Shown here in pieces: positions 35,041-43,522 of a stretch of 64,000 nucleotides of DNA. Origin of the DNA: Pelomonas candidula (GTDB taxonomy: Bacteria; Pseudomonadota; Gammaproteobacteria; Burkholderiales; Burkholderiaceae_C); contig NZ_JBIGIC010000002.1 of NCBI RefSeq assembly GCF_043555985.1, positions 434,001-498,000 on the forward strand. The letters are read 5' to 3'. The number at the start of each line of letters is the position of its first letter. Position 1 is the first letter of the stretch. The notes under the pieces were generated by a model. That model had not been told where the DNA came from. It saw nothing but the letters and a program-made list of their open reading frames with translations, and made no database searches. The position numbers were made by a program, and so were the translations under genes.

Positions 35041-35865
35041 CGCCGCGTCCAGCAGCGTGCGCACGCGCTCCGCGTCGGCCGGTGTGGCCGGGTGGTAGAC
35101 GATCAGCGTCAGATCGGGCCGCCCCTCCACCGCCAGGCCGGTGTACTCCAGCGCGATGCGGCCGACGACCGGGTGGTCAATCTGCTTGGCCGCCTCGCCG
35201 TAGTTGCCGCGCACGTCCAGCTCGGCCCACATCGCGGCGAATTCGGCATTGGCAGCGCTGAGCTCGGCCACCAGCGCCTGCACCGCCGTCGTCGCACCGG
35301 CCCGCGCGGCATCGGCGCGGAAGGCCGCGACGACGAAGCGCGCGTCCTGGTCCCAGTTGGGCATGCGCCGGCGCGCCGCGGGGTTGGCGAAAATGTGGCG
35401 CAGGATGTTGCGCCGGTCGGGCGGCATGGTTGCGTAGTCGTTCAGCACGGCCGCACAGGCGCGGTTCCAGGCGACGACGTCCCAGGTCGCCGTGCGGATC
35501 ATGGCCGGGCAGTGCGCCATCGCGTCGAGTACGCGCTGCAACCGCGGCGGCAAGTCGGCGGCGGCCTGGTAGCGCACCTCGGGCGGCCGGTTCTGCGCGA
35601 GCAGGAAGAGGTGCTCGCGCTCGACGTCGCCGAGCTGCAGCGCGCCGGCCAGGCGCTCCAGCACTTCGGTGGACGGCGCACCACCCCTGCCCTGCTCCAG
35701 CCACGTGTACCAGGTGGGACTGACGTGGGCGCGCTGCGCGACCTCCTCGCGGCGCAGGCCGGGTGTGCGCCGACGCGCCAGTGGCAGGCCCAGGGCGGCG
35801 GGGTCCAGGCGGGCGCGGCGCTCCTTCAGGTAGCGCCCCAGCGGGTTGTCCTCGACGACAGACAT
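35020..35865 (-). CDS. XRE-family regulator with MmyB-like ligand-binding domain
   Basis: A 281-aa regulator. Residues 10-85 hold an XRE helix-turn-helix (RTPGLRREEVAQRAHVSPTW, YTWLEQGRG), and residues 105-270 a PAS-like MmyB domain that binds fatty acids in a Streptomyces/Chloroflexus homologue (WDVVAWNRACAAVLNDYA, RMPNWDQDARFVVAAFRADA). It faces the epimerase-like gene at 35970, which it probably represses; this pairing of an MmyB-type regulator with a divergent short-chain dehydrogenase is common in proteobacteria. Confidence 0.9.
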   Translation of the reverse strand: MSVVEDNPLGRYLKERRARLDPAALGLPLARRRTPGLRREEVAQRAHVSPTWYTWLEQGRGGAPSTEVLERLAGALQLGDVEREHLFLLAQNRPPEVRYQAAADLPPRLQRVLDAMAHCPAMIRTATWDVVAWNRACAAVLNDYATMPPDRRNILRHIFANPAARRRMPNWDQDARFVVAAFRADAARAGATTAVQALVAELSAANAEFAAMWAELDVRGNYGEAAKQIDHPVVGRIALEYTGLAVEGRPDLTLIVYHPATPADAERVRTLLDAASVRERA

Positions 35866-35969
35866 CTTGATCCTGTTAGTAGCTTTACCGGTATGCGCTC
35901 ACGGCTTCACGCACGCGACCCGGCTCGCGACAGTGGCGTCACTTTCACTGTTTCGCAAGGACCTTTCCC

Positions 35970-36857
35970 ATGCACGTGTTCGTGACGGGCGCGACCGGCT
36001 TCATCGGCTCGGCCATTGTGCAAGAACTACTCTCCCACGGTCACCGCGTGACCGGCCTGGCGCGTTCCGACGCCGCCGTCGAGGCGCTGGCTGCGGCCGG
36101 CGCGGTAGCCCACCGCGGCAGCATCGACGACCTCGACAGCTTGCGCCGTGGTGCGGCCAACGCCGACGCGGTCATCCACACCGCCTTCAACCACGACTTC
36201 TCCAAGTTCGCCGCCAGCTGCGAGGCCGACCGCGGCATCATCACTGCGCTGGGCGATGCACTGGCGGGTAGCGACCGGCGCCTGGTCGTCACCTCGGGCA
36301 CGGCGCTCGTGGCCGGCGGGCCGCTGGCAACCGAGGTGGACGTACCGCACGCCACCCACCCGCGCGTCGCCTCCGAGCAGGCCGCGGCGGCGCTTGTCGA
36401 GCGCGGCATGCACGCCAGCGTCGTGCGCCTGCCGCCCTCGGTGCACGGTGAGGGCGACCACGGCTTCGTGCCGCTGCTCATCGACCTCGCACGGCGCCAG
36501 GGCCTGGCTGCCTATGTCGGCGACGGCCGCAACCGCTGGCCGGCCGTGCACCGGCTGGATGCGGCCGAGCTGTTCCGCCGCGTGGCCGAGAGCGGCCGCG
36601 CCGGCTTCAGCTACCACGGCGCGGCGGAATCAGGCCTGCCCTTCACCGAGATCACTGCCGTCATCGGCCGCCGCCTGGGTTTGCCGGTCCAGGGCCTGAC
36701 GAGCGAAGCCGCGGCGGCCCACTTCGGTTGGTTCCAGCACTTCGCCGGCATGGACAACCCCTGCAGCAGCGACTGGACCCAGCGCGAACTGGGCTGGCAG
36801 CCGCGGCACCCAGGCCTGCTGGCCGACTTGGACCTGCCGGGCTATTTCGAGAGCTGA
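35970..36857 (+). CDS. NAD-dependent epimerase/dehydratase-family (extended SDR) protein
   Basis: A 295-aa protein with MHVFVTGATGFIGSAIVQEL as the NAD(P)-binding motif, DAVIHTAF as the second strand motif and VVTSGTALVAGG at the catalytic Ser/Thr region. No YxxxK is found at the usual distance; the spot holds HPRVASEQAA, so the classical tyrosine is missing. VVRLPPSVHGEGDHGF is typical of uncharacterised SDRs paired with XRE/TetR regulators. It is divergent from the XRE regulator gene and overlaps the convergent pabB-pabC by 16 bp. Substrate unknown. Confidence 0.82.
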   Translation: MHVFVTGATGFIGSAIVQELLSHGHRVTGLARSDAAVEALAAAGAVAHRGSIDDLDSLRRGAANADAVIHTAFNHDFSKFAASCEADRGIITALGDALAGSDRRLVVTSGTALVAGGPLATEVDVPHATHPRVASEQAAAALVERGMHASVVRLPPSVHGEGDHGFVPLLIDLARRQGLAAYVGDGRNRWPAVHRLDAAELFRRVAESGRAGFSYHGAAESGLPFTEITAVIGRRLGLPVQGLTSEAAAAHFGWFQHFAGMDNPCSSDWTQRELGWQPRHPGLLADLDLPGYFES

Positions 36858-38602
36858 ATGGCGGGCAGCCAGCCGCGCAAGCTGTTGAAGAAGGCCAGGC
36901 CTTCGACGCGCACGAGGTCGTCTCGGGTCAGCCGTGCTTCCTTGATGCGGCCCTGGGCCAGCAGCTCGGCACGCAGCACGCCAGGCAACAGGCCAGCCGT
37001 CAGCGGCGGCGTCAGCCACTGGCCGTCGAGCTGCACGGCGAGGTTGCCAAAGCTGCACTCCGTCAGTTCGCCAGCCTCGTTCCACAGGATGACGTCGAAG
37101 GCATCGGCAGGCTTGTCGACCGCGTACAGCTCCCGGCGGGTCGTCTTGTGGGCCAGGAACTCGGCGCGCGGGCCGAGCGTGGGGATGGGCTGGTCGGCCA
37201 GCGCCAGCCGGACCGGCTCGGGCGTCGGCGTGAACGCGAACAGCGTGTGCTGCAGGCCGCCGTCGGCGCAGCAGGTCAGCCGCAGCCGCCAGCTGCCTTC
37301 GGGCTGCGCATCGGCCACGGCTTTCAGGTAGGCCCGCGCTTCGGTCATCGAGAACCGCAGGCCGAAGTGCCGCGCCGTGCGCTGCATGCGAGCCAGGTGG
37401 GCGTCGCCGCGCACCGCCGCGCCGGCTTCCAGCCGCAGCGTCTCCAGCGCCTCGACGGGCGCTTCCGCACGGGCGAGGAAGCGCGACTTGGCCCGCCACT
37501 CCGCGATCTCGGCAGCGGGTTCGCTGTCCAGCGTGATGGCGCTGCCGATGCCACAGGTCAGTGTGTCGGCGTGGAACTCGACGGTGCGGATCGGCACGTT
37601 GAACGTCGCAACACCGCCCGGCTGGATCAGCCCCAGCGCGCCGCAATACCAGCCACGCGGCGAGCCTTCCAGCTCGCGGATGATCTGCATCGCCCTCACC
37701 TTGGGCGCGCCGGTTACCGAGCCGCAGGGGAAGAGCGCAGTGAAGGCGTCGGCCAGCGTCAGCCCGGCGCGGCTGACGGCCGTGACGGTGGACGTCATCT
37801 GCCAGACCGTGGGCAACGCATGCAGCTCGAACAGCCGCGGCACACGCACCGTGCCCAGCTGCGCGACACGGCTCAGGTCATTGCGCAGCAGGTCCACGAT
37901 CATCAGGTTCTCGGCGCGTTCCTTCTCGCTGGTGCGCAGGTGCTGCTGGGCGGCTTCGTCATCGACGCGGTCGCGCCCGCGCGGCGCCGTGCCCTTCATC
38001 GGCTGCGCCGCCAGCAGCCAGCTGGCCTTGGCGCCCGGCACGGGGCGCCAGTCGAAGAACAGCTCGGGCGACACGCTGGCTGCGCCCGCCTCGCGCAGGA
38101 ACAAGCTGAAGCCGCCCGGCTGGCTGGCATGCAGCGCAAGAAACAGCTGTTCAGGGTCCAACTCGCCGGCTGCCGCGTGCAGCCGCGTCGTCAGGTTGAC
38201 CTGGTAGCAGTCGCCATCGCGGATGTAGGTGCGGATGCGCTCGATGGCTTCGGTGGCGTCCGGCTCGCCGTCCTTCCAGCCGAGCAGGCCAGTGTGGGCC
38301 GCCTCCGCTTCAGGCCATTCGTCGGGCGCCGTGTCGTAGACGGCGAACTCGGCCAGCGGCGCCGTGGCATCGTGCGTCGCCAGTACCGCGTCGAAGGCCG
38401 TAGCAGCCTCGTAGCGCAGGCCGCCCAGCACCCAGGCGCCAGCACGCGCGGCGGTTTCCGCTTCGGCGATGACGGCGCGGACCTCGTCCAGCTGCCCCGC
38501 CCTCAGCCAGCGTGCCGGCGGCGTGCGCCAGCAGCCGCGCACGCGCTCCCCGTCCTCACGGGCCAGAGGATGGCGGGGGAAGTCGAAAGCCGCGTGCAGC
38601 AA
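36842..38602 (-). CDS. pabB-pabC: Aminodeoxychorismate synthase component I fused to aminodeoxychorismate lyase
   Basis: A 586-aa bifunctional enzyme that makes p-aminobenzoate for folate. Residues 1-378 are PabB: GDCYQVNLTTR, SVSPELFF, PMKGTAPRG, EKERAENLMIVDLLRNDLS, FPCGSVTGAPKVRAM and CGIGSAITLDSEP. Residues 383-586 are PabC, a PLP fold-type IV enzyme: HKTTRREL carries the Schiff-base Lys and ILWNEAGELTECSFGNLAV the cofactor-phosphate loop. The PabA glutaminase subunit is not in the window. It follows orn after 10 bp on the same strand and probably shares its transcript. Confidence 0.93.
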   Translation of the reverse strand: MLHAAFDFPRHPLAREDGERVRGCWRTPPARWLRAGQLDEVRAVIAEAETAARAGAWVLGGLRYEAATAFDAVLATHDATAPLAEFAVYDTAPDEWPEAEAAHTGLLGWKDGEPDATEAIERIRTYIRDGDCYQVNLTTRLHAAAGELDPEQLFLALHASQPGGFSLFLREAGAASVSPELFFDWRPVPGAKASWLLAAQPMKGTAPRGRDRVDDEAAQQHLRTSEKERAENLMIVDLLRNDLSRVAQLGTVRVPRLFELHALPTVWQMTSTVTAVSRAGLTLADAFTALFPCGSVTGAPKVRAMQIIRELEGSPRGWYCGALGLIQPGGVATFNVPIRTVEFHADTLTCGIGSAITLDSEPAAEIAEWRAKSRFLARAEAPVEALETLRLEAGAAVRGDAHLARMQRTARHFGLRFSMTEARAYLKAVADAQPEGSWRLRLTCCADGGLQHTLFAFTPTPEPVRLALADQPIPTLGPRAEFLAHKTTRRELYAVDKPADAFDVILWNEAGELTECSFGNLAVQLDGQWLTPPLTAGLLPGVLRAELLAQGRIKEARLTRDDLVRVEGLAFFNSLRGWLPAIQLSK

Positions 38603-38612
38603 GCGCCGTGGA

Positions 38613-39173
38613 TCAGGCCAGGTTCAGGAAGGTCGTGCGGTAGTGCGCCAGTTCCTCGATGGACTCGTGGATGTCCGCCAGCGCCGTGTGCGCCTGAGCC
38701 TTCTTGAAACCCTCCAGCGCGGCCGGCTTCCAGCGCTTGGCCAGTTCCTTCAGCGTCGACACATCGAGATTGCGGTAATGGAAGAAGCTCTCCAGCTCCG
38801 GCATGTAGTTGGCGAGGAAACGGCGGTCCTGGCAGATGCTGTTGCCGCACATCGGGCTCTTGCCCTTACCGACGTACTGCTTCAGGAAGGCGATGGTCTG
38901 CGCCGACGCCTCGGCCTCGCTGACCGTCGACGCCTTGACGCGGTCGATGAGGCCGCTCTTGCCATGGGTGCCCTTGTTCCAGGCATCCATCTTGTCCAGG
39001 GTCTCGTCGCTCTGGTGCACAGCGAAGACCGGGCCTTCAACGCGCTTTTCCAGGTTGGCGTCGGTGACAACGACGGCGATCTCGATGATGCGGTCGGTGT
39101 CGGGATACAGACCCGTCATCTCGAGGTCGATCCAGATCAGGTTGTTGTCGCTGGGGGCAAGGGTGTCGGACAT
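38613..39173 (-). CDS. orn: Oligoribonuclease
   Basis: A 186-aa DEDDh 3'-5' exoribonuclease that degrades 2-5-nt RNAs and pGpG from cyclic di-GMP. IWIDLEMTGLYPDTDRIIEI gives the first Asp and Glu, MCGNSICQDRRFLANYMPEL the middle Asp, and HTALADIHESIEEL the final His/Asp pair. Length and sequence are typical. It lies 50 bp from the divergent M48 protease gene, a neighbourhood seen often in Burkholderiales. Confidence 0.97.
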   Translation of the reverse strand: MSDTLAPSDNNLIWIDLEMTGLYPDTDRIIEIAVVVTDANLEKRVEGPVFAVHQSDETLDKMDAWNKGTHGKSGLIDRVKASTVSEAEASAQTIAFLKQYVGKGKSPMCGNSICQDRRFLANYMPELESFFHYRNLDVSTLKELAKRWKPAALEGFKKAQAHTALADIHESIEELAHYRTTFLNLA

Positions 39174-39223
39174 GGTGGGCTCTCTCTGAACAGCCGCGAA
39201 TTCTCGCAGCCTAAAATTTGCAG

Positions 39224-40495
39224 ATGTCTCCCCTGATGTTGTCCCTCGCGTTTGCCCTCGCGCTCGCGGCCTCCACGCTCGTCAAGTTCTGGCTGTCGTC
39301 GCGCCAGATCCGCCATGTCGCGACACACCGCGGCGAGGTTCCGGCGGCATTTGCGGGCAGCGTGACGCTCACCGCCCACCAGAAAGCCGCGGACTACACC
39401 GTCGCCCGCGCCCGCTTCGGCCTGCTGGCGCTGGCCTTCAACGCTGCCGTGCTGCTGGGCTGGACGCTGCTGGGCGGGCTGAACGCGCTGAACGGCTGGG
39501 TGCTGGACGCGAGCCGGTCGTTGCCCGACGGCTGGCAGGCCATGGGCTACCAGTTGGGCCTGGTCGCCACTTTCGTGCTGATCGGCGGGCTGCTGGACCT
39601 GCCGTGGGAGCTGTGGTCCACCTTCAAGATCGAACAGGCCTTCGGCTTCAACCGCATGACGCTCAAGCTCTACCTGGCCGACATGCTCAAGGGCCTGGCC
39701 GTCGGCGTGCTGCTGGGCCTGCCCATCCTGGCGCTCATCCTGTGGCTGATGGGCGCGGCCGGCCCGCGCTGGTGGCTGTGGGCCTGGGGCGTGTGGATGG
39801 GCTTCCAGCTGCTGGTCATGGTGCTGTACCCCACGGTCATCGCGCCGCTGTTCAACAAGTTCGAGCCGCTGACCGACGTGGCGCTGAAGGAGCGCGTCGA
39901 GCGGCTGATGGCGCGCTGCGGCTTCGCGGCCAAGGGGCTGTTCGTCATGGACGGCAGCAGGCGCTCGGCGCACGGCAATGCCTACTTCAGCGGCTTCGGC
40001 CCGGCCAAGCGCGTCGTGTTCTTCGACACGCTGCTGTCCAAGCTCAACGGCGGCGAGGTGGAGGCCGTGCTGGCGCACGAGCTGGGCCACTTCAAGCACA
40101 AGCACATCACCAAGCGCATCGCGCTGGCCTTCGCGATGAGCCTGGCCGGCTTTGCGCTTTTGGGCTGGCTGGCACAGCAGCCGGCCTTCTACATGGGCCT
40201 GGGCGTGCAACCATCCTTGAGCGCCCCGAACGACGCGCTGGCGCTGCTGCTGTTCATGCTGGCCGGCCCGGTGTTCGGCTTCTTCGTGACGCCGCTGGCC
40301 AGCCACTTCTCGCGCCGCGACGAGTTCCAGGCCGACGCCTACGCCCGCGCGCAGGCCAGCGGTGCCGACCTGTCCTCCGCGCTGCTCAAGCTGCACGAGG
40401 ACAACGCCGGCACGCTGACGCCCGACCCGGTGTATGCGCGCTTCTACTACTCCCACCCGCCTGCGGCTGAACGCCTCGCAGCGCTCGCCTCATGA
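39224..40495 (+). CDS. M48-family membrane metallopeptidase (Ste24/CAAX-type)
   Basis: A 423-aa polytopic zinc protease. Four or more membrane helices come first, then VLAHELGHFKHKHI, the HExxH zinc motif (residues about 286-290), two more helices, and RRDEFQADAYARA with the third zinc ligand Glu. The architecture is that of Ste24/CAAX prenyl protease 1; bacteria lack prenylated CAAX proteins, so the role is probably membrane-protein quality control. ATG 39224 is used although a TTG two codons earlier is in frame. Its last codon overlaps the pterin dehydratase start (ATGA). Confidence 0.92.
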   Translation: MSPLMLSLAFALALAASTLVKFWLSSRQIRHVATHRGEVPAAFAGSVTLTAHQKAADYTVARARFGLLALAFNAAVLLGWTLLGGLNALNGWVLDASRSLPDGWQAMGYQLGLVATFVLIGGLLDLPWELWSTFKIEQAFGFNRMTLKLYLADMLKGLAVGVLLGLPILALILWLMGAAGPRWWLWAWGVWMGFQLLVMVLYPTVIAPLFNKFEPLTDVALKERVERLMARCGFAAKGLFVMDGSRRSAHGNAYFSGFGPAKRVVFFDTLLSKLNGGEVEAVLAHELGHFKHKHITKRIALAFAMSLAGFALLGWLAQQPAFYMGLGVQPSLSAPNDALALLLFMLAGPVFGFFVTPLASHFSRRDEFQADAYARAQASGADLSSALLKLHEDNAGTLTPDPVYARFYYSHPPAAERLAALAS

Positions 40496-40827
40496 ACGAA
40501 CTCCTGCTCGCCCAATGCGACCCCAAGGCCCCGCTGATGGATGCCGACACACGCAACCGCGTGCTGGCCACCCTGCCCGGCTGGCTGCCTGATGCCGACG
40601 CCAAGGTCATCGGCCGGAGCTTTCGCTTCGAGAACTTCTACCAGACCATGGCCTTCGTCGACGCCGTCGCCGAGATCGCGCACGCACAGGACCATCACCC
40701 CGAGATGCTGGTCGGCTACAACGCCTGCACCGTCAGCTGGACGACGCACTCGCGCGGCGGGCTGACGCTGAACGATGCGATCTGCGCGGCGCAGGTGAGC
40801 GCGCTGCCCGAAGCGACCGCTGCATGA
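40492..40827 (+). CDS. 4a-hydroxytetrahydrobiopterin dehydratase (pterin carbinolamine dehydratase)
   Basis: A 111-aa protein. HAQDHHPEMLVGYNACTVSW plus THSRGGLTLNDAICA is the complete PCD/DCoH active-site pattern (HHP, later TH..GGLT..D). It recycles the pterin cofactor of phenylalanine hydroxylase; no phhA is visible here, so the role may be more general. Translationally coupled to the M48 gene before it and to a 30-codon ORF after it. Confidence 0.92.
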   Translation: MNELLLAQCDPKAPLMDADTRNRVLATLPGWLPDADAKVIGRSFRFENFYQTMAFVDAVAEIAHAQDHHPEMLVGYNACTVSWTTHSRGGLTLNDAICAAQVSALPEATAA

Positions 40828-40916
40828 GTGCCGAGCGCAGGGCCGCTGCTCCCAAGCCGGTACGCATCACCCCGGGGGATCGGCTGACGTACTCGTCGGC
40901 CGAGGGGCTCCAGTGA
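40824..40916 (+). CDS. Possible 30-aa coupled small ORF
   Basis: ATG 40824 overlaps the dehydratase stop (ATGA) and its TGA at 40914 overlaps the rsgA GTG (GTGA). The peptide reads MSAERRAAAPKPVRITPGDR then LTYSSAEGLQ; it is basic and Pro/Ala-rich with no known motif. It fills the whole gap between two coupled genes exactly. It may be a true microprotein or only a leader that carries ribosomes to rsgA. Confidence 0.35.
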   Translation: MSAERRAAAPKPVRITPGDRLTYSSAEGLQ

Positions 40917-41815
40917 GCAAATTCCAGGGGCTGGATCTGGGACTTGTCGTGCGCGGCCACGGCCGCCACTACATCGTCGAGGACGCAGACGGCAACCGCC
41001 TCGTCTGCCACCCGCGCGGCAAGAAGAGCGATGCCGTCGTCGGCGACCAGGTGCGCTTTGCCGAGTCCGGCGACGAAGGCGTCATCGAGGCCGTCGAGCC
41101 GCGCCGCAACCTGCTGTTCCGCCAGGACGAGTGGAAGACCAAGAGCTTCGCGGCCAACCTGGACCAGTTGCTGGTGCTCGTGGCCGTCGAGCCCGTCTTC
41201 AGCGAAAGCCAGTTGGCCCGCTCGCTGATCGCCGCCGAGTCCGCCGGCATCCGCATGGCCATCGCACTGAACAAGACCGACCTGCCGGGCACCGAATCCG
41301 CCCGCGAGCGTCTCGCGCCCTACCGGGCGATGGGCCTGAAGATGTTCGAGGTCGCGCTGAAAGCCGACCGCGACGGCTCGCGCGCCACGCTGGACCCGTG
41401 GCTCAAGGATCAGCGCACCTTCGTGCTGGGCCCCAGCGGCACGGGCAAGAGCACTCTGATCAACCTGCTCGTGAAGGACGCACAGGCCCAGGTCGGCGAA
41501 ATCTCGCAGGCGCTGAACTCCGGCCGCCACACGACGACGACGACGCAGTGGTACTGGACCGACGACACGCGCACGACAGCGCTGATCGACTCGCCCGGCT
41601 TTCAGGAGTTCGGACTGCGCCAGATTGCCGCCGCCGACCTGTGGCGCTTCATGCCCGACCTGCGCGACCACGCCGAATGCCGCTTCGCCAACTGTTCACA
41701 TATTCACGAACCGGGCTGCGGCGTGCGCGCAGCCGTCGATGCGGGCTTGATCAGCGCCAGCCGATACCGCATATATGGGGAGATCCTCGAAGAACTCCTG
41801 CGCAAGACCTGGTGA
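40913..41815 (+). CDS. rsgA: Small ribosomal subunit biogenesis GTPase RsgA
   Basis: A 300-aa circularly permuted GTPase that checks 30S maturation. An OB-fold (residues 8-75) is followed by permuted G motifs: ALNKTDLPG (G4) comes before GPSGTGKSTLINLL (G1) and DSPGFQEFGL (G3). The C-terminal zinc finger has CRFANCSHIHEPGCGV with three Cys and a His. The start is GTG within a GTGA overlap. Family and length are typical. Confidence 0.96.
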   Translation: MSKFQGLDLGLVVRGHGRHYIVEDADGNRLVCHPRGKKSDAVVGDQVRFAESGDEGVIEAVEPRRNLLFRQDEWKTKSFAANLDQLLVLVAVEPVFSESQLARSLIAAESAGIRMAIALNKTDLPGTESARERLAPYRAMGLKMFEVALKADRDGSRATLDPWLKDQRTFVLGPSGTGKSTLINLLVKDAQAQVGEISQALNSGRHTTTTTQWYWTDDTRTTALIDSPGFQEFGLRQIAAADLWRFMPDLRDHAECRFANCSHIHEPGCGVRAAVDAGLISASRYRIYGEILEELLRKTW

Positions 41816-42546
41816 AGACTGCATTCCTGACTCTCTGCGCCGCCGCCCTGCTCGCGGCCTGCGCCACTCCCACCGCCCCGCCGCCGCCTTCCGCCGAAGG
41901 CTGGCAGCCCATGGCCCTGCCCGGCAAGAAGGCCACGATCTACCGCTGGACAGAGAAGGACGGCCGCCGCGCACTGGAGGCCACGTCCGACCAGTCGGCC
42001 AGCATCTGGCGCAAGCGCCTGCAACCGCAGCTCGACCATGTCGGCGACGTCAGCTTCTCGTGGTGGTCCCAGAGCCTGATCCCGGGCGCCAGCGTGGCCG
42101 ACATCGACCACGAGGATGCCATCGCCCGTGTCATCTTCGGCTTCGGGGGCGACATCGACAAACTGCCGATGAAGACGCGCATGAAGTTCGAGCTGGCCCA
42201 GGCGTTGACGGGCGAGATGCCGCCCTACGCGACGCTGATGTACGTGTGGGACAGCAAACTGCCCATCGGCACCGTCGTCATCAACCCGCGCAGCGACCGC
42301 ATCCGCAAGATCGTCGTCGACTCCGGCCCCACCGAACTGCACCGCTGGCGCGACCACCGGCGCGACCTGGCCGCCGACTTCCGGCTGGCCTTCGGCGAGG
42401 AGCCGGGGCCGCTGATGTCCATGGGCGTCATGACCGACAGCGACAACAGCCACTCCTCGGCCAAGACCTGGTACGGCGCCGTGGAGCTGATGCCGTCCGG
42501 CGTCAGCGGTGGGGCGGCTGCAGGGGCAAGGGCGCCGGGTCCCTGA
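41812..42546 (+). CDS. DUF3047 lipoprotein
   Basis: A 244-aa protein with a lipoprotein signal (LLAAC, Cys about residue 16), so probably anchored to the outer membrane. The DUF3047 body includes TSDQSASIWRKRL, HEDAIARVIFGFGGD, LMYVWDSKLPIGTVVINP and MTDSDNSHSSAKTWYG. DUF3047 proteins are common in proteobacteria and of unknown function; the fold may be a jelly roll. The GTG start overlaps the rsgA stop. The last 15 residues are low-complexity Gly/Ala and overlap the convergent small membrane gene by 44 bp. Confidence 0.85.
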   Translation: MKTAFLTLCAAALLAACATPTAPPPPSAEGWQPMALPGKKATIYRWTEKDGRRALEATSDQSASIWRKRLQPQLDHVGDVSFSWWSQSLIPGASVADIDHEDAIARVIFGFGGDIDKLPMKTRMKFELAQALTGEMPPYATLMYVWDSKLPIGTVVINPRSDRIRKIVVDSGPTELHRWRDHRRDLAADFRLAFGEEPGPLMSMGVMTDSDNSHSSAKTWYGAVELMPSGVSGGAAAGARAPGP

Positions 42547-42772
42547 CCTCGCGGGCCTCGATGTCGACGACGTCGCCCTCCGACGGCGTCGCTCGACGCT
42601 GAGCCCACGGATTGCGGTTCATGCGGAACTGCACGTTGGGCTTGCGGCCGGTCAGCCGGCCGACCAGCAGCAGCACGATGAAGGCGACAACGGCAAACAG
42701 AAAGAAGCCGAGGCCGATGACGGCGCCGACGATGAGTACGGCCCAGCGGAACAGCAGACGGATCAAAGGCAT
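42503..42772 (-). CDS. Small membrane protein, 89 aa
   Basis: Residues 4-42 form one or two membrane helices (LIRLLFRWAVLIVGAVIGLG then FFLFAVVAFIVLLLVGRL), followed by a basic RKPNVQFRMNRNPWAQRR and an acidic DVVDIEAREVRD tail. The NPWAQRR stretch is seen in small betaproteobacterial proteins of unknown function. ATG 42772 is the only start that gives the membrane segment at the N-terminus. Confidence 0.65.
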   Translation of the reverse strand: MPLIRLLFRWAVLIVGAVIGLGFFLFAVVAFIVLLLVGRLTGRKPNVQFRMNRNPWAQRRATPSEGDVVDIEAREVRDPAPLPLQPPHR

Positions 42773-42816
42773 GGCGGGATTGTGACGGCGGCGTGATGCC
42801 ACCGTGCCAAGCATGC

Positions 42817-43509
42817 TCAATGAAGCGGCGCCAGGAAAGAGGTCATGGCGGCGACACAGCGTCCGGGCGCGGCCTGCAACAGCCCGTGCGGGCCATCGAT
42901 GCGGGTGATGACTACTTGCGGGCAAGCACGCCGGACATGCACCGCGGCAGCGGGCGGCACGACGCGATCCTGCCCGGCCTGAAGGTAGAGCACCGGCGCG
43001 CGAACAGCCGCCAGTTCCTCCGAGACATCCACCGCCATCACCATTCGAAGGCGCGCGCGCAGCACTGCGGCAGGAAGCTGCGCCAGTGCCTCCGCCAGCA
43101 AGACACGCGCTTCGTCCGACGGGCCGCCGCCAAGCAACACGCGCTCGGACAGCCACGCTGGCACCAGGCCCGGCGGCGGCAACCAAGGGAGCAGCCTGCC
43201 CAACCGGGACAGCGCCGGACGCGGACTGCGCGCAAAACTGCAACACAGGATCAGTGCCCGCAGCCGCGGCCCCAGCGCCGCGGCGAGCCTGATCGCCACC
43301 GGGCCGGAAAACGATTCCCCCAGTACAACGAGTGGTCCGTCGGCCGGCAGCGCCTCTGCGGCCAGTCGGGTCAGCACGACATAGTCCGCACGAGCGTCCA
43401 TCGGATAGGCGACAACCCGGGTTCGCCAGCCCGCTGGCAACTCGCGCAGCAACGGCTGGAACAAGCTGCCCGTGCCATCGAGCCCTGGCAGCAGCACCAG
43501 TGTCGTCAT
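42817..43509 (-). CDS. Alpha/beta-hydrolase
   Basis: A 230-aa serine hydrolase. TTLVLLPGLDGTGSLFQPLL gives the oxyanion region, VVLGESFSGPVAIRLA the nucleophile elbow GESFSG, LYLQAGQDRVVPP the Asp and DGPHGLLQAAP the His. It resembles uncharacterised short hydrolases of gammaproteobacteria and betaproteobacteria. No signal peptide is seen. It starts 13 bp after the SDR gene stop on the same strand. Confidence 0.82.
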   Translation of the reverse strand: MTTLVLLPGLDGTGSLFQPLLRELPAGWRTRVVAYPMDARADYVVLTRLAAEALPADGPLVVLGESFSGPVAIRLAAALGPRLRALILCCSFARSPRPALSRLGRLLPWLPPPGLVPAWLSERVLLGGGPSDEARVLLAEALAQLPAAVLRARLRMVMAVDVSEELAAVRAPVLYLQAGQDRVVPPAAAVHVRRACPQVVITRIDGPHGLLQAAPGRCVAAMTSFLAPLH

Positions 43510-43522
43510 GCCAAGTGGCGGC

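Noticed and set aside
40913..41815. Joining the 30-aa ORF to RsgA as an N-terminal extension
   Set aside because: The two are in different frames (40824 and 40913), and RsgA begins normally at its GTG.
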